Of a stretch of DNA of 64,000 nucleotides, positions 18,394 through 27,686 are shown piece after piece. The notes under the pieces are model-generated. The model saw only the letters and a list, made by a program, of their open reading frames with translations. It did no database searches and was not told where the DNA came from. Position numbers and translations under genes: made by a program. Position 1 is the stretch's first letter. Each line of letters begins with the position of its first letter. This stretch comes from Roseibium limicola (GTDB taxonomy: Bacteria; Pseudomonadota; Alphaproteobacteria; Rhizobiales; Stappiaceae): assembly GCF_017313085.1 (NCBI RefSeq), contig NZ_JAFLNF010000001.1:1-64000 (forward strand), given 5' to 3'.

Positions 18394-18630
18394 ATGACGC
18401 CCTTTTTCGTAATGATCAAATGCAAGCTTGGTGAAACCTATCAAGTCGCCAACGCCATCGCCATGGCCGAATTCGCCAGCGAGATCTATTCTACCAGCGG
18501 TGATATGGACCTTCTCGTGAAGATCTACATCGATGACGGCGAGGACATCGGACATTTCGTAAATCAGAAGCTGCACCCGATTGCAGGTATTGTGGATACG
18601 CGGACAATCATCACCTTCAAGGCGTTTTAG
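18394..18630 (+). CDS. Stand-alone Lrp/AsnC ligand-binding (RAM) domain protein
   Basis: 78 residues from the ATG at 18394, preceded by GGGAG; an ATG at 18367 is less likely. TPFFVMIKCKLGETYQVANAI and the SGDMDLLVKIYIDD segment match the alpha/beta RAM domain of Lrp/AsnC regulators, but there is no DNA-binding HTH. Such small proteins form dimers or octamers and bind amino acids, and may modulate full-length Lrp proteins by mixed assembly. It is expressed divergently from the thiamin operon. Function is inferred from the domain only. Confidence 0.85.
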   Translation: MTPFFVMIKCKLGETYQVANAIAMAEFASEIYSTSGDMDLLVKIYIDDGEDIGHFVNQKLHPIAGIVDTRTIITFKAF

Positions 18631-18697
18631 GCAGGGGGGCACGCCGCCCGGATCAATTCCGGGCGACTAACTGTCATATCGACTTTGCAGCTCTGTC

Positions 18698-19720
18698 TCA
18701 GACGCGCGACGGCGTGGATGCGCGGCGATTCTTGGTGCGATCCAGCCCGAGACGATGCTCCCGGTAGATCACGAAGATCCCTGCTGCGATCACGATACCG
18801 GCCCCAAGCACGACTTCCAGAACCGGGATTTCCGAAAACAGGAACCACCCCAGCAGGATCGCCCAGATCATGTTGGTATAGTCGAAGGGCGCAATGGTCG
18901 AAGCGTCTGCAAAACGATAGCTCTGGGTCAGCAGGATCTGCCCGACACCACCGGCGAGACCAACCAGCACCAAAAGCCAGGCAATCGGCGCTTCCGGCAT
19001 TATCCAGGCCTGCGACGGCCAGATCCATCCGATCGGCAATGTCAGCAAGGCCAGCACCGTCGCACAGCCAGAAAACCAGGTGACAATGGTTGATGTCTTT
19101 TCACTCTCGCACAGCTTGCGCACAAAGATCATCGCCATCGCAGCAAAGCAGGCTGCCAGGGCGCCACACAGGGCACCAACTGCTTCCTTGCCTTCCAGAG
19201 CCCCCTGCCCCAGATGTGGGGACAGAATAACGATAATACCACCAAAGCCGATCAGAACCGCGCTCCAGCGATAGATCCGGACCGTCTCGCCAAGCACAGC
19301 CCACGCCAGCACGACCACAATAAGGGGCGTCGCAAATCCGATGGCAGTCGCATCTGGCAAAGGCAGGAGTGCAAAAGCGGTGAACGAGAAAACCATTGCC
19401 GTGATGCCCACCATTGAGCGGCCCAGATGGCCTGCGATATTGGTGGTACGAAATGCCTCCATCAGTTCGCCACGGGCCATCACCATCAGCAACACTGGCC
19501 ACATGCCGAAGAAATTACGGGCAAACACAATCTCACCAATGGGCACCGTCTCCGATGTCATCTTCAAAGAGACAATCATGATCGCGAAGACCATGGTCGA
19601 ACCAACCTTCAGCGAAATGCCGAGCATCGGTGCGTTCCGGGTAAGACCGGAAGTTTTCGAGAGCTCTGAAACCTTGGTTTCGGTGGAGGAAGAGGTGGAA
19701 GATGCGCCCGACGGCTGCAT
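18698..19720 (-). CDS. EamA/DMT-family permease
   Basis: 340 residues from the ATG at 19720; an in-frame start at 19789 would add a poorly conserved 23 residues. About ten membrane helices occur in two EamA repeats (for example ATAIGFATPLIVVVLAWAVLGE in the first). FARNFFGMWPVLLMV and SFTAFALLPLPDATAIGF are typical of the group of DMT exporters common in alphaproteobacteria. The exported metabolite is unknown. A second family member occurs at 25718-26713 and is similar in the same loops, so the two may be distant paralogs. Confidence 0.84.
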   Translation of the reverse strand: MQPSGASSTSSSTETKVSELSKTSGLTRNAPMLGISLKVGSTMVFAIMIVSLKMTSETVPIGEIVFARNFFGMWPVLLMVMARGELMEAFRTTNIAGHLGRSMVGITAMVFSFTAFALLPLPDATAIGFATPLIVVVLAWAVLGETVRIYRWSAVLIGFGGIIVILSPHLGQGALEGKEAVGALCGALAACFAAMAMIFVRKLCESEKTSTIVTWFSGCATVLALLTLPIGWIWPSQAWIMPEAPIAWLLVLVGLAGGVGQILLTQSYRFADASTIAPFDYTNMIWAILLGWFLFSEIPVLEVVLGAGIVIAAGIFVIYREHRLGLDRTKNRRASTPSRV

Positions 19721-20037
19721 GGGAACGGTCCATAGGGCCGACGCATGAATGTCCGGGGGAGCGGGGCGTCGTCCCCTGGAACCACTCAACCGGAAACGTA
19801 ACAGGTGGGTCGTCCACTGCGGAAGGATACAAGGCAGACATTCTTCGCAAAGATCGCCTGCCTCTCGCTCCGAGGACGCCTAATGCCTGCCCTGCCTGCT
19901 GAAAACAAGCCGAATACATGTGACCGATAGGCTCAGTCCCTGCCCCCGTCAAGCCGCAGGGAGCCCATAGAAGGTCGGCTCGATATCAGAATGTCTCATG
20001 TTTCGAAAGTATGAACGAAGGCGGGAGTCCGCAACAC

Positions 20038-22122
20038 TCAGGCCCGGAGTGGAACGACCCGGTTCGACGTCACCTGATTGCCCTGAAGCCGTTGGCCGTC
20101 AAGATCGATAAGACGCTCAGCTTCGGCCTCCGGCTGCGGCCGTCCGAACAGATACCCCTGCACCGCCTTACAGCCTTCCATCTTGAGGATGGCAAGCTGC
20201 TCTTCCGTCTCCACCCCTTCCGCCAGGACCGGAATGCCGAGGCTTGCCCCAAGCAGAATGGTCGAGCGAATGATGGCAGACGACTGCTGACTGTCGCCGA
20301 GGCTTTTGACAAATTCGCGATCGATCTTGATCTTGTCGAATGGAAAGCTCTGAAGGGTCGACAGCGAGGAATATCCGGTTCCGAAGTCATCCATGGCAAC
20401 GGAGACGCCCAGCTCCTTGAGAGCCATGACAATTTCCAACGCATGTGCCTGGTCGGTTATGACGCCACTTTCGGTGATCTCAATTTCCAGGCGGCTTGGA
20501 GCCAGACCTGATTTGGCCAACGCCGAGGCAACCTGAAGCGGCAAGGTGTCCTGCGCCAACTGAAAGGCGGAAACGTTCACCGCTACGCTGAAGCGGTCCG
20601 GCCACTTGGCGGCAGTCATACAGGCGGTATTCAGCACCCAACGACCAATTTCCAGTATCAGGCCAGTCTCTTCCGCCACCGGAATAAATTCGACCGGGGA
20701 AATCAACCCGTGCTCGGGATGCCGCCAGCGCACCAGCGCCTCAAAGCCCTGCAGACCACGAGTCGCAGTTTCATTCTGAGGTTGATAGTGCAGTTCCAAC
20801 TGACCGTTTTGCGCCGCAGAGCGAAGGTCGATTGCGATGGCAGCACGGTGCCGCGATTCCTCTTCCATCTTGCTGGAAAAGATAATGAAATCTTCACCAG
20901 CCTGCTTCCCACAAGCTTCAACCGCCAGATTTGCACGGACCAAAAGTTCTTCCACCTCACGCCCGTGATGGGGCGCGAGGGCAGCGCCCAAGCTGCAAGT
21001 CAGGGAAATACGGTTGTGGTCCCAGAGGATCGGACGATTGACTTCCACCTTGAGGCGTTCCCCAAATGGCTCCAGCTCATCGGCGCTTCGCACACCAACC
21101 TTTATGGCAACGAACTCATCGCCCCCGATACGCGCAACATATTCGCCAGGCCCAAGAACACCGCTCAGGCGCTTTGCGACTTCCCGCAGCACCATGTCGC
21201 CCACCGCATGACCATGCAAATCATTGATGTCCTTGAAGCGGTTCAGATTGATTGCAATTACCCCGAGACCACCGGAGCTGCGTCCTGTGAGCTGACGTAA
21301 TTCTTCATTCAGACGTTCGCGCAAATGAAATCGGTTGGGAACTCCTGTCAAAGGGTCATGAAGCGCCAGATGCTTGTAGGTCAGGCTCGCCTCTTCCATC
21401 CCCTGGCTTTCGATCAGGAACGCTGCTGCAACCGAAGCAAGAACAATTCCGGTGACCCCAACGACGGAGAACAGCATGAACTGATCGGAAATTGTCTGCA
21501 GCGGCACATCAAGCCCCCGAAACGGGAGGACTGTCAGACCCGTCATGCCGGTGAAATGCAGACCGACGATGCCCAGTACCATGAGTAAGCTCGAAAGCAC
21601 TACGCCCTTGCGACCTTCAACTTCGGCCCCTGTAAGCGTAGCAGCAGCCGCAAAAGCTGCAGCCAGAAAAACCGAGGCGACAACATAGGTCTCATCCCAG
21701 TCCAGAAGCGCAGGTATCTGATAGGCAGCCATGCCGAGATAATGCATGACGGCAATCCCCATCCCGATCACCATGCCACCAAACCCGATGAAAAACCGGT
21801 TGTTCATCAGGCTGGTAATCCAGAAACCGAAGCTGGCGGTTACGATCGCCGTGGTCAGGGAGACAAGCGTTAACATCGGCTCGAAGGTCCGGTCGAAAGG
21901 AACCACATAGCCCAACATCGCAACGAAATGCGTCGTCCAGACAGTTGCCCCCCCGACCAATCCTGCCAGGAACAACCAAAGATACTGCCGCGCTCCAACG
22001 CTGCTGCGCAACCGAACATAGAGGTTCGTTGTCAGCAAGCACCCGCATACACAGACCAATGCCGCCATCAGCACGAATGCAAAGTCGTGCTCAAACACGA
22101 TGCAGGAAATTACCGAAATCAT
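20038..22122 (-). CDS. MHYT-GGDEF-EAL cyclic-di-GMP enzyme
   Basis: 694 residues. The N-terminal seven-helix MHYT sensor (about 1-245) begins with CIVFEHDFAFVLMAALVC and contains the copper-linked motif repeats THFVAMLG, MHYLGMAAY and LHFTGMTG. A diguanylate cyclase domain (about 260-420) has RIGGDEFVAI, so it may be active. An EAL phosphodiesterase domain (about 435-680) keeps FEALVRWRHP, DDFGTGYSSLSTLQ and AEGVETEEQL, also consistent with activity. The protein probably senses a diatomic gas or metal at the membrane and changes c-di-GMP. The net direction of its activity cannot be read from sequence. It is a single-gene unit. Confidence 0.92.
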   Translation of the reverse strand: MISVISCIVFEHDFAFVLMAALVCVCGCLLTTNLYVRLRSSVGARQYLWLFLAGLVGGATVWTTHFVAMLGYVVPFDRTFEPMLTLVSLTTAIVTASFGFWITSLMNNRFFIGFGGMVIGMGIAVMHYLGMAAYQIPALLDWDETYVVASVFLAAAFAAAATLTGAEVEGRKGVVLSSLLMVLGIVGLHFTGMTGLTVLPFRGLDVPLQTISDQFMLFSVVGVTGIVLASVAAAFLIESQGMEEASLTYKHLALHDPLTGVPNRFHLRERLNEELRQLTGRSSGGLGVIAINLNRFKDINDLHGHAVGDMVLREVAKRLSGVLGPGEYVARIGGDEFVAIKVGVRSADELEPFGERLKVEVNRPILWDHNRISLTCSLGAALAPHHGREVEELLVRANLAVEACGKQAGEDFIIFSSKMEEESRHRAAIAIDLRSAAQNGQLELHYQPQNETATRGLQGFEALVRWRHPEHGLISPVEFIPVAEETGLILEIGRWVLNTACMTAAKWPDRFSVAVNVSAFQLAQDTLPLQVASALAKSGLAPSRLEIEITESGVITDQAHALEIVMALKELGVSVAMDDFGTGYSSLSTLQSFPFDKIKIDREFVKSLGDSQQSSAIIRSTILLGASLGIPVLAEGVETEEQLAILKMEGCKAVQGYLFGRPQPEAEAERLIDLDGQRLQGNQVTSNRVVPLRA

Positions 22123-22326
22123 TTAGCTGTTCCAAAGCCCGTTATTCGTGAGATCTGTTCTCACGACCTAATAAAGGAATATACGGGATATCTTAGGGTA
22201 AGGATGCTGTGAAAAACCCTTATTCCCTAAGTATAAATACAGATTTCAATAACGATGGTGAATGCGGGGTTAACTCTTAAAAATGCGTGCCGGTAAAAAT
22301 TCGAAGGTCTGCTTACTTTCAAAAAA

Positions 22327-22355
22327 CAACCGGATGACGAGGCATCATCCGGTTG
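22327..22355 (-). terminator. Intrinsic terminator after the CoxL-like gene
   Basis: CAACCGGATGA at 22327-22337 pairs with TCATCCGGTTG at 22345-22355. On the minus strand the stem is followed by a T-run (the A-run at 22319-22326), which suits the gene ending at 22414. Confidence 0.88.
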
Positions 22356-22413
22356 AATTGTAATTTGTGACAATACTATTCAGAGATAACATGTTGTTAT
22401 CGCAGCGTCATCA

Positions 22414-24720
22414 TCACGTGATCCGAGCCGTTTGGATCGCCTCCCATACCCGCAAGGGAGTGGCTGGCATATCCATATGGTTGACACCTGCACCGTCTTT
22501 CAATGCACGTTGAACCGCATTCATGATTGCGGCACATCCACCGATCGTACCGGCCTCTCCAGCCCCTTTGATGCCCAAAGCATTGGTTGTGGAAGGAACA
22601 TTTCTCGTCTGAAACGAGAAATCAGGTAAATCGGCAGCACGCGCCAAGTGATAATCAAGCAGAGACGCTGTGAGAAGCTGCCCTTCCTCATCGTAAACCG
22701 TGTGCTCGCATAGAGCCTGACTTATCGCCTGCGCTGTTCCTCCATGAACCTGCCCAACCAACAGTACCGGGTTAACAGTGACGCCGAAATCATCGACGAT
22801 CACGTAGGCATCAATTGAGACGTCGCCGGTCTCCGGATCGATCTCCACTTCGGCGATATGCGTGCCATTTGGGTAGGTCGCTTCAGCCTGCTTGACTTCC
22901 TCTCGACCGAACAGTTTTTGCTGGGCCTTGGCTGCAACATCCGCGAGTGAAATCTGGCGGTCCGTTCCAACGACCCGGACCTGGCCATCGATCAGATCGA
23001 GATCCTCGACGCCGGTTTCCAATTCTTCCGCCGCAAGTTCCTTGATCTGTTTTACCAGCGACTGGCTGGCCTGATCGACTGACGGCAACCCGAGCGGAAT
23101 GGAGCGGGAACCGCCGGTCCCTCCCCCTTGGCGCACGCGGTCGGTATCGCCCTGGATGACCTCGATCTGCTCCAGCTCGAGCCCGAGCTGCTCGGCGATA
23201 ACCTGAGAATAGGCCGTTGCATGCCCCTGCCCGTTCGTCTGGGTGCCAATCAGCAAGGTCACCGTGCCGTTGCCATTCAGCTCGACGGTTGCTTCCTCCC
23301 CTCCGGGAAAAGCACAGCATTCAATGTAACTGGAGATGCCGAAGCCGCGGAACTTGCCGTTTGCTACACTGTCGGCCTGACGCGCGGAAAACCCGGCATG
23401 ATCCGCAACCTCCAAGGCTTTCAGCAAATGACCTTCATAATCGCCTGTATCATACATGCGCCCTGTCGCGGTGGTGTAGGGCAGCTGGTCCTGACGGATG
23501 AAATTCCGCTTGCGGATTTCCACTGGGCCCAATCCGGTTTCATCGCCAGCCTTATCGATTAGACGTTCGATCAAATAGGCCGCTTCCGGGCGCCCGGCGC
23601 CACGATAGGCATCCGTCGGCACCTTGTTTTCATAGACGCCGGTGACCGTGACCCCAATCGTCGGGATATCGTAGAGCCCGGTGGACATCGACGTTCCGAC
23701 GAATGGAATGAAAGGAGCGAACTGATGCAAGTAAGCGCCCATCGAGGCTTTCAGATCGACCTTCAGCGCAAGAATGCATCCCTCGGAATTCAGCGCCAGT
23801 TCAGCATGAACGGAATTGTCACGTCCATGCGCATCAGTGACAAAATGCTCCATCCGCTCACCGATCCACTTGACCGGCTTCTGCAGCCGTTCAGCGGCGA
23901 TCAGGGAGAGCGGATATTCGCGGTAGGTGAACATCTTGGTGCCAAACCCACCGCCCACTTCAGGAGTGACGATTCGCAGCCGGTCTTCTTCGATGCCCAG
24001 AATATGCTCACAGATCACATTGCGCATTCCATGGCCGCCCTGGGTGCCGGCAGTCAGGGTGAAGCGCCCGGTCTCGACATCAAACTCGGCAACGCAACCG
24101 CGCGGCTCCATGTAGTTGGCAATCAAGCGGTTGTTCTCGATGTCGATGGCAACAACCTGATCGGCTTCAGCAAATACCTTTGCACATTCGGTTTCGTCGC
24201 CACGGCCCAGCACAAAGGCGGCATTGCTGCCCAGGTCTGGCCAGATGAGGGGCGCATCCGCAGCAAGTGCCGCATCCATGCCAATTACGGCCGGCAGCGG
24301 ATCATAATCCACCTCAATCAGCTCCGCCGCGTCCTGCGCCTGCTCGATAGTATCCGCCACAATAAAAGCAATCGCATCTCCGACGAACCGTACCGTGTCA
24401 CTGCATAGAACTTCGTGACGCGGAACCGCATGCTTGGAGCCGTCCTTTTGCTCCATCACAGCGCGAGTCGGCATCGGCTTGATATCCGTGATATCTGCCG
24501 CTGTGAGAACCATGGCCACACCCGGAGAGCGGCGTGCATCTTCCACACCCGCCAGCGAAATTTTCGCATGGGCCATAGCCGATCTCAGCACATAGGCTCT
24601 CAGACAGCCCTCCGGAGTCAGATCATCGGTGTAAATGCCTTGCCCTGTGATCAGTGTCGCGTCTTCCTTACGGCGCAACGGCGCACCGATCCCAAATTTC
24701 TGCGGAGCCATCTGATTCAT
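22414..24720 (-). CDS. CoxL-like molybdenum hydroxylase large subunit (form II type)
   Basis: 768 residues of the xanthine dehydrogenase/CO dehydrogenase large-subunit family. The start FGIGAPLRRKEDATLITGQGIY is typical of CoxL proteins. The active-site loop reads AYRGAGR, the form II signature, not the AYXCSFR loop of true CO dehydrogenase, so CO oxidation is doubtful and the substrate unknown. GVTVNPVLLVGQVHGG and the final GAGEAGTIGG segment bind the molybdopterin cofactor and include the catalytic Glu. The medium (FAD) and small (2Fe-2S) subunit genes that normally flank it are absent here. A terminator follows. Confidence 0.88.
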   Translation of the reverse strand: MNQMAPQKFGIGAPLRRKEDATLITGQGIYTDDLTPEGCLRAYVLRSAMAHAKISLAGVEDARRSPGVAMVLTAADITDIKPMPTRAVMEQKDGSKHAVPRHEVLCSDTVRFVGDAIAFIVADTIEQAQDAAELIEVDYDPLPAVIGMDAALAADAPLIWPDLGSNAAFVLGRGDETECAKVFAEADQVVAIDIENNRLIANYMEPRGCVAEFDVETGRFTLTAGTQGGHGMRNVICEHILGIEEDRLRIVTPEVGGGFGTKMFTYREYPLSLIAAERLQKPVKWIGERMEHFVTDAHGRDNSVHAELALNSEGCILALKVDLKASMGAYLHQFAPFIPFVGTSMSTGLYDIPTIGVTVTGVYENKVPTDAYRGAGRPEAAYLIERLIDKAGDETGLGPVEIRKRNFIRQDQLPYTTATGRMYDTGDYEGHLLKALEVADHAGFSARQADSVANGKFRGFGISSYIECCAFPGGEEATVELNGNGTVTLLIGTQTNGQGHATAYSQVIAEQLGLELEQIEVIQGDTDRVRQGGGTGGSRSIPLGLPSVDQASQSLVKQIKELAAEELETGVEDLDLIDGQVRVVGTDRQISLADVAAKAQQKLFGREEVKQAEATYPNGTHIAEVEIDPETGDVSIDAYVIVDDFGVTVNPVLLVGQVHGGTAQAISQALCEHTVYDEEGQLLTASLLDYHLARAADLPDFSFQTRNVPSTTNALGIKGAGEAGTIGGCAAIMNAVQRALKDGAGVNHMDMPATPLRVWEAIQTARIT

Positions 24721-24922
24721 GAGGCGAAGTCCTTGTGATTGGGAAAATCAGTCGATGAAAGCCGAGGATTAAGAACCCTGGCATGTTGAGGATGAGCTTA
24801 CCCTACGCACCCCGAATGCCGCCAGCCCTGCCTTTCCTGCCGGGGCAGGACGGCGGTAAAACTGTTTCACCACCGAGATAGTTTTTAGGAAAACACGGCA
24901 AAAGCAAGGGCAATCATGATGG

Positions 24923-25513
24923 TCAGTTTCCGCTGAACGGGGCTTTCGGAGCTCGATCATCCGAGAGGCTGCGACGGCGGTGAAGGGTCAGTGCCTCGAT
25001 GGCATCCGCCAGATGCACAGGCTGAATATTGTAATCCCCCTTGGCAACGCGGATCTTGTGCGCCTCCAGCAAAACCTCTGCATGTGGCACACCTTCCGGC
25101 GGCTCAAACCGATATGAGGCGAGCTCGACAAGAAAGCCCAGCGGATCGCGAAAATAGATGCTGTCCATGAACCCGCGATCCTTGGGGCCACTGTGCGAGA
25201 CCCCATGAGCGTCCAGCCGTTCAACGATCTGTCCGAAGGTCGCTTGCGAAACGGAGAGCGCCAGATGATGCACACAGCCAATTTCCTGAGGTGTTGAAAC
25301 AGCCGGGCGCCCACGATCTTCATTGGTGAAAATGGTGATCAACCGTCCGTCACCCGGATCGAAATAGAGGTGGCTTTCCTTGGGATTATCCAGATTGGGC
25401 TGCTCGAAAACGAAAGGCATCCCCAAAAGGCCCTCCCAGAAGTCGATGGACGTCTGCCGATCCGCCCCCACAAGAGTGATGTGATGCACACCCTGAACCT
25501 GAATTTTCTGCAT
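24923..25513 (-). CDS. VOC-family (glyoxalase/extradiol dioxygenase-like) protein
   Basis: 196 residues from the ATG at 25513, which has GGGAGGCGGTC before it; an earlier in-frame start at 25630 lacks such a site. The two beta-alpha-beta-beta-beta modules of the VOC fold are visible: GVHHITLVGADRQTSIDFWEGLLGM with the first metal His, CVHHLALSV with a second, and YFRDPLGFLVELAS with the Glu ligand. VOC enzymes include glyoxalases and ring-cleaving dioxygenases; the reaction cannot be chosen from this sequence. It lies upstream of the CoxL-like gene by 202 bp in the same direction. Confidence 0.85.
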   Translation of the reverse strand: MQKIQVQGVHHITLVGADRQTSIDFWEGLLGMPFVFEQPNLDNPKESHLYFDPGDGRLITIFTNEDRGRPAVSTPQEIGCVHHLALSVSQATFGQIVERLDAHGVSHSGPKDRGFMDSIYFRDPLGFLVELASYRFEPPEGVPHAEVLLEAHKIRVAKGDYNIQPVHLADAIEALTLHRRRSLSDDRAPKAPFSGN

Positions 25514-25717
25514 GACCGCCTCCCGCAACCTGAAACCAGTCTTATTGGCTATAACGCCAGCCGCCGCTCGGCAAGCAGGCTGGCACCCGGCAGACTGCGA
25601 AAAAATATTTTTTAAAACCCACGCAACCAAATCGCGCTACACACGTTTATCAAAACTGTGAGCGAGTCCACATCTCGGGTGTGGTCGGACAGTTGCCAAC
25701 CTTCAGGACCCTCCCGT

Positions 25718-26713
25718 ATGACCGCTGACGGTTCAGACCCTGCCCCTCCTCGCCCAAACACGAGCGAGGTTCACGGCCAAAGACGGTCTGGCACCTTGAG
25801 GGCTCTCCTGAACGCACTGCCACCCAATACCATCGGCGCCTTGTGGATCCTGCAAGCTGCCTTCCTCTTCACGATCATGTCGACCCTGATCAAGCTGCTC
25901 GGCTCCGACCTCAGTGTTTTCCAGATCCTGCTCGTGCGCCAATGCGTCATGGCGCTGATCGTGGCGCCGACCATTATCCGCAACCTGCCGCACTCCTTGC
26001 AGACCAAGCGTCCAGACCTGCAGGCTGCCCGCGTGTTCTTCGCGACCATTGCAATGCTGTGTGGCTTCACCGCAGTCATTGAACTGCCACTCGCCGATGC
26101 CACAGCTCTTGGCTTCTCCAAGACCTTCTTCATCACGATTTTCGCGATCTTCTTCCTCGGAGAGACCGTCGGTATTCATAGGTGGGGTGCGACCATCGCC
26201 GGCTTCCTCGGGGTTCTCTTGATGCTAAACCCAGGTGGCGAAGGCCTCGTCGACCCGAATGCGCTGCTGGCCATCATCGGTGCGGCAGCTGCCGGATTGG
26301 TGTCCATCATCATTCGCTTTCTGACACGCACCGACAGCCCGACAACCATTCTGACCTATCAGGCAGTCTGCGTCGGCATCCTCATGACCGGCCCGGCTAT
26401 CTACACCTGGTCGACGCCGACACTCGAGGAATGGGGCCTTCTTGCTGCTGTTGGAATTGTCTCCTGGGCTGGCCAAATGAGCAACATCCGTGCCTTCCGC
26501 GCCGGTGAAGCAACAGCCATCGCCTCCCTGGACTACTCCAGGCTGATCTATGCGAGTGCAATTGGCATTCTGGTTTTCGGCCAATGGCCCAGCGCAACGA
26601 CATTGATCGGAGCCGGGCTGATTATTCTGGCAAGCCTCTACACCATCCGGCGTGAAGCCGTGCGGGGCCGCCAGCTGGCTCGCGCTGCCGAAGGGCGAGG
26701 CTACAACAACTAG
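25718..26713 (+). CDS. EamA/DMT-family permease
   Basis: 331 residues from the ATG at 25718; a GTG at 25658 would add 20 residues. About ten helices in two EamA units, with FVRQCVMALIV-like first-helix region, ELPLADATALGFSKTFFITIFAIFFLGE, and SWAGQMSNIRAFRAGEATAIASLDYSRLIYA. It exports or imports a small metabolite that cannot be named. Genes on either side (CoxL-like, molybdate-domain regulator) do not define its role. The regulator converges on it with only a 22-bp gap. Confidence 0.82.
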   Translation: MTADGSDPAPPRPNTSEVHGQRRSGTLRALLNALPPNTIGALWILQAAFLFTIMSTLIKLLGSDLSVFQILLVRQCVMALIVAPTIIRNLPHSLQTKRPDLQAARVFFATIAMLCGFTAVIELPLADATALGFSKTFFITIFAIFFLGETVGIHRWGATIAGFLGVLLMLNPGGEGLVDPNALLAIIGAAAAGLVSIIIRFLTRTDSPTTILTYQAVCVGILMTGPAIYTWSTPTLEEWGLLAAVGIVSWAGQMSNIRAFRAGEATAIASLDYSRLIYASAIGILVFGQWPSATTLIGAGLIILASLYTIRREAVRGRQLARAAEGRGYNN

Positions 26714-26735
26714 ACTTGCGGCTGTTCAGACCGCT

Positions 26736-27620
26736 CTAAAAGCCGTTGAAATGCACCGATGCGAGCTCGGTCACATCGTATCCACCGAGACTTTCGGCCT
26801 TTTCGAGAAAGCGGTCCGTCCGGGCAAACCTGAGCAGACGCTGAAAGGGCATTTCGAAAAAATCACGCCGGCCAATGACAATGTCAAAGCGCTCTTGGCG
26901 AACTTGAACAAAGGACAATCGACTTTGTCGTGCAGCCATTTCCAGGCCGAACGCCGCATCTGCTTCACCAGTGAACACGGCCTGCGCCGCTTCACGCTCG
27001 TCGCGGGCAATGGATCCGTCCAGAATGACATCCTGAGGCCCCATCCCGGCAGTTTCCAGCTCACGTAGAAGTAGAATGTGGCTGCCAGCAGTGGTTTGCC
27101 GGCGGACAACCCTGCGGCCCCGCAAGTCGGCGACTGAATGAACAGCCAATGGATTGCCCGGCGGTAGAATAAGCCCGCGCGAGCGCTTGGCCCACTCGAT
27201 CAAGGCGATGGGCTTGTAACTGAACCCTGTCAGAATCTGTTCCGTGTTCCAGCCTTCGCCCGACTGGTTCGGCACATGTAAACCCGAAGCAATGCCCTCT
27301 GCTCGCTCGTAGCGCGCCAGTCCATCCAGTGAACCATCGAACAGGCAAGCCAGTCCGCAATCGCTCTCTCGGATTGCCCATTCCAGCAAGGGATCATGCG
27401 ATCCCAGCATGACCGGTGGCGCTTCACTTTCGGAGACCAGAGCCTCGCCGCAGCGCTCGATCCAGGCCAGAACCGCTTCTCGCGGAAAAAGCAATTTTCC
27501 GGTCGCACGACTGTGCGGCACATCCCCGGTCGCCACAAGGTCATAGACCTTGCGTTCCTTTACGCGGATGAGATCCGCGAATTCGCGGGTCGTGAGAAAA
27601 CGTGGCAAGTTTTCAAGCAT
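26736..27620 (-). CDS. HTH regulator with molybdate-binding-like (PBP-like) domain
   Basis: 294 residues. Residues 1-55 are an excisionase/MerR-type helix-turn-helix (FLTTREFADLIRVKERKVYDLVATGDVPHSRATGKLLFPREAVLAWI). From about 70 to 285 it has a periplasmic-binding-like fold without a signal peptide (LLEWAIRESDCGLACLFDGSLDGL, RRVVRRQTTAGSHILLLREL, VFTGEADAAFGLEMAARQ), as in the COG1910 molybdate-binding regulators. It may sense molybdate, tungstate or a related ligand and control nearby genes. The CoxL-like molybdoenzyme lies two genes away, an attractive target. This link is inference. Confidence 0.8.
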   Translation of the reverse strand: MLENLPRFLTTREFADLIRVKERKVYDLVATGDVPHSRATGKLLFPREAVLAWIERCGEALVSESEAPPVMLGSHDPLLEWAIRESDCGLACLFDGSLDGLARYERAEGIASGLHVPNQSGEGWNTEQILTGFSYKPIALIEWAKRSRGLILPPGNPLAVHSVADLRGRRVVRRQTTAGSHILLLRELETAGMGPQDVILDGSIARDEREAAQAVFTGEADAAFGLEMAARQSRLSFVQVRQERFDIVIGRRDFFEMPFQRLLRFARTDRFLEKAESLGGYDVTELASVHFNGF

Positions 27621-27686
27621 GGAGGGTTTCCGTAATCGTCCTCCGTCCGTTAAGCAATATTGCGCGCAAAAGCAAGCAAACCTGTC

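Noticed and set aside
22414-24720. True aerobic CO dehydrogenase
   Set aside because: The active-site loop is AYRGAGR, not AYXCSFR, and partner subunits are missing.
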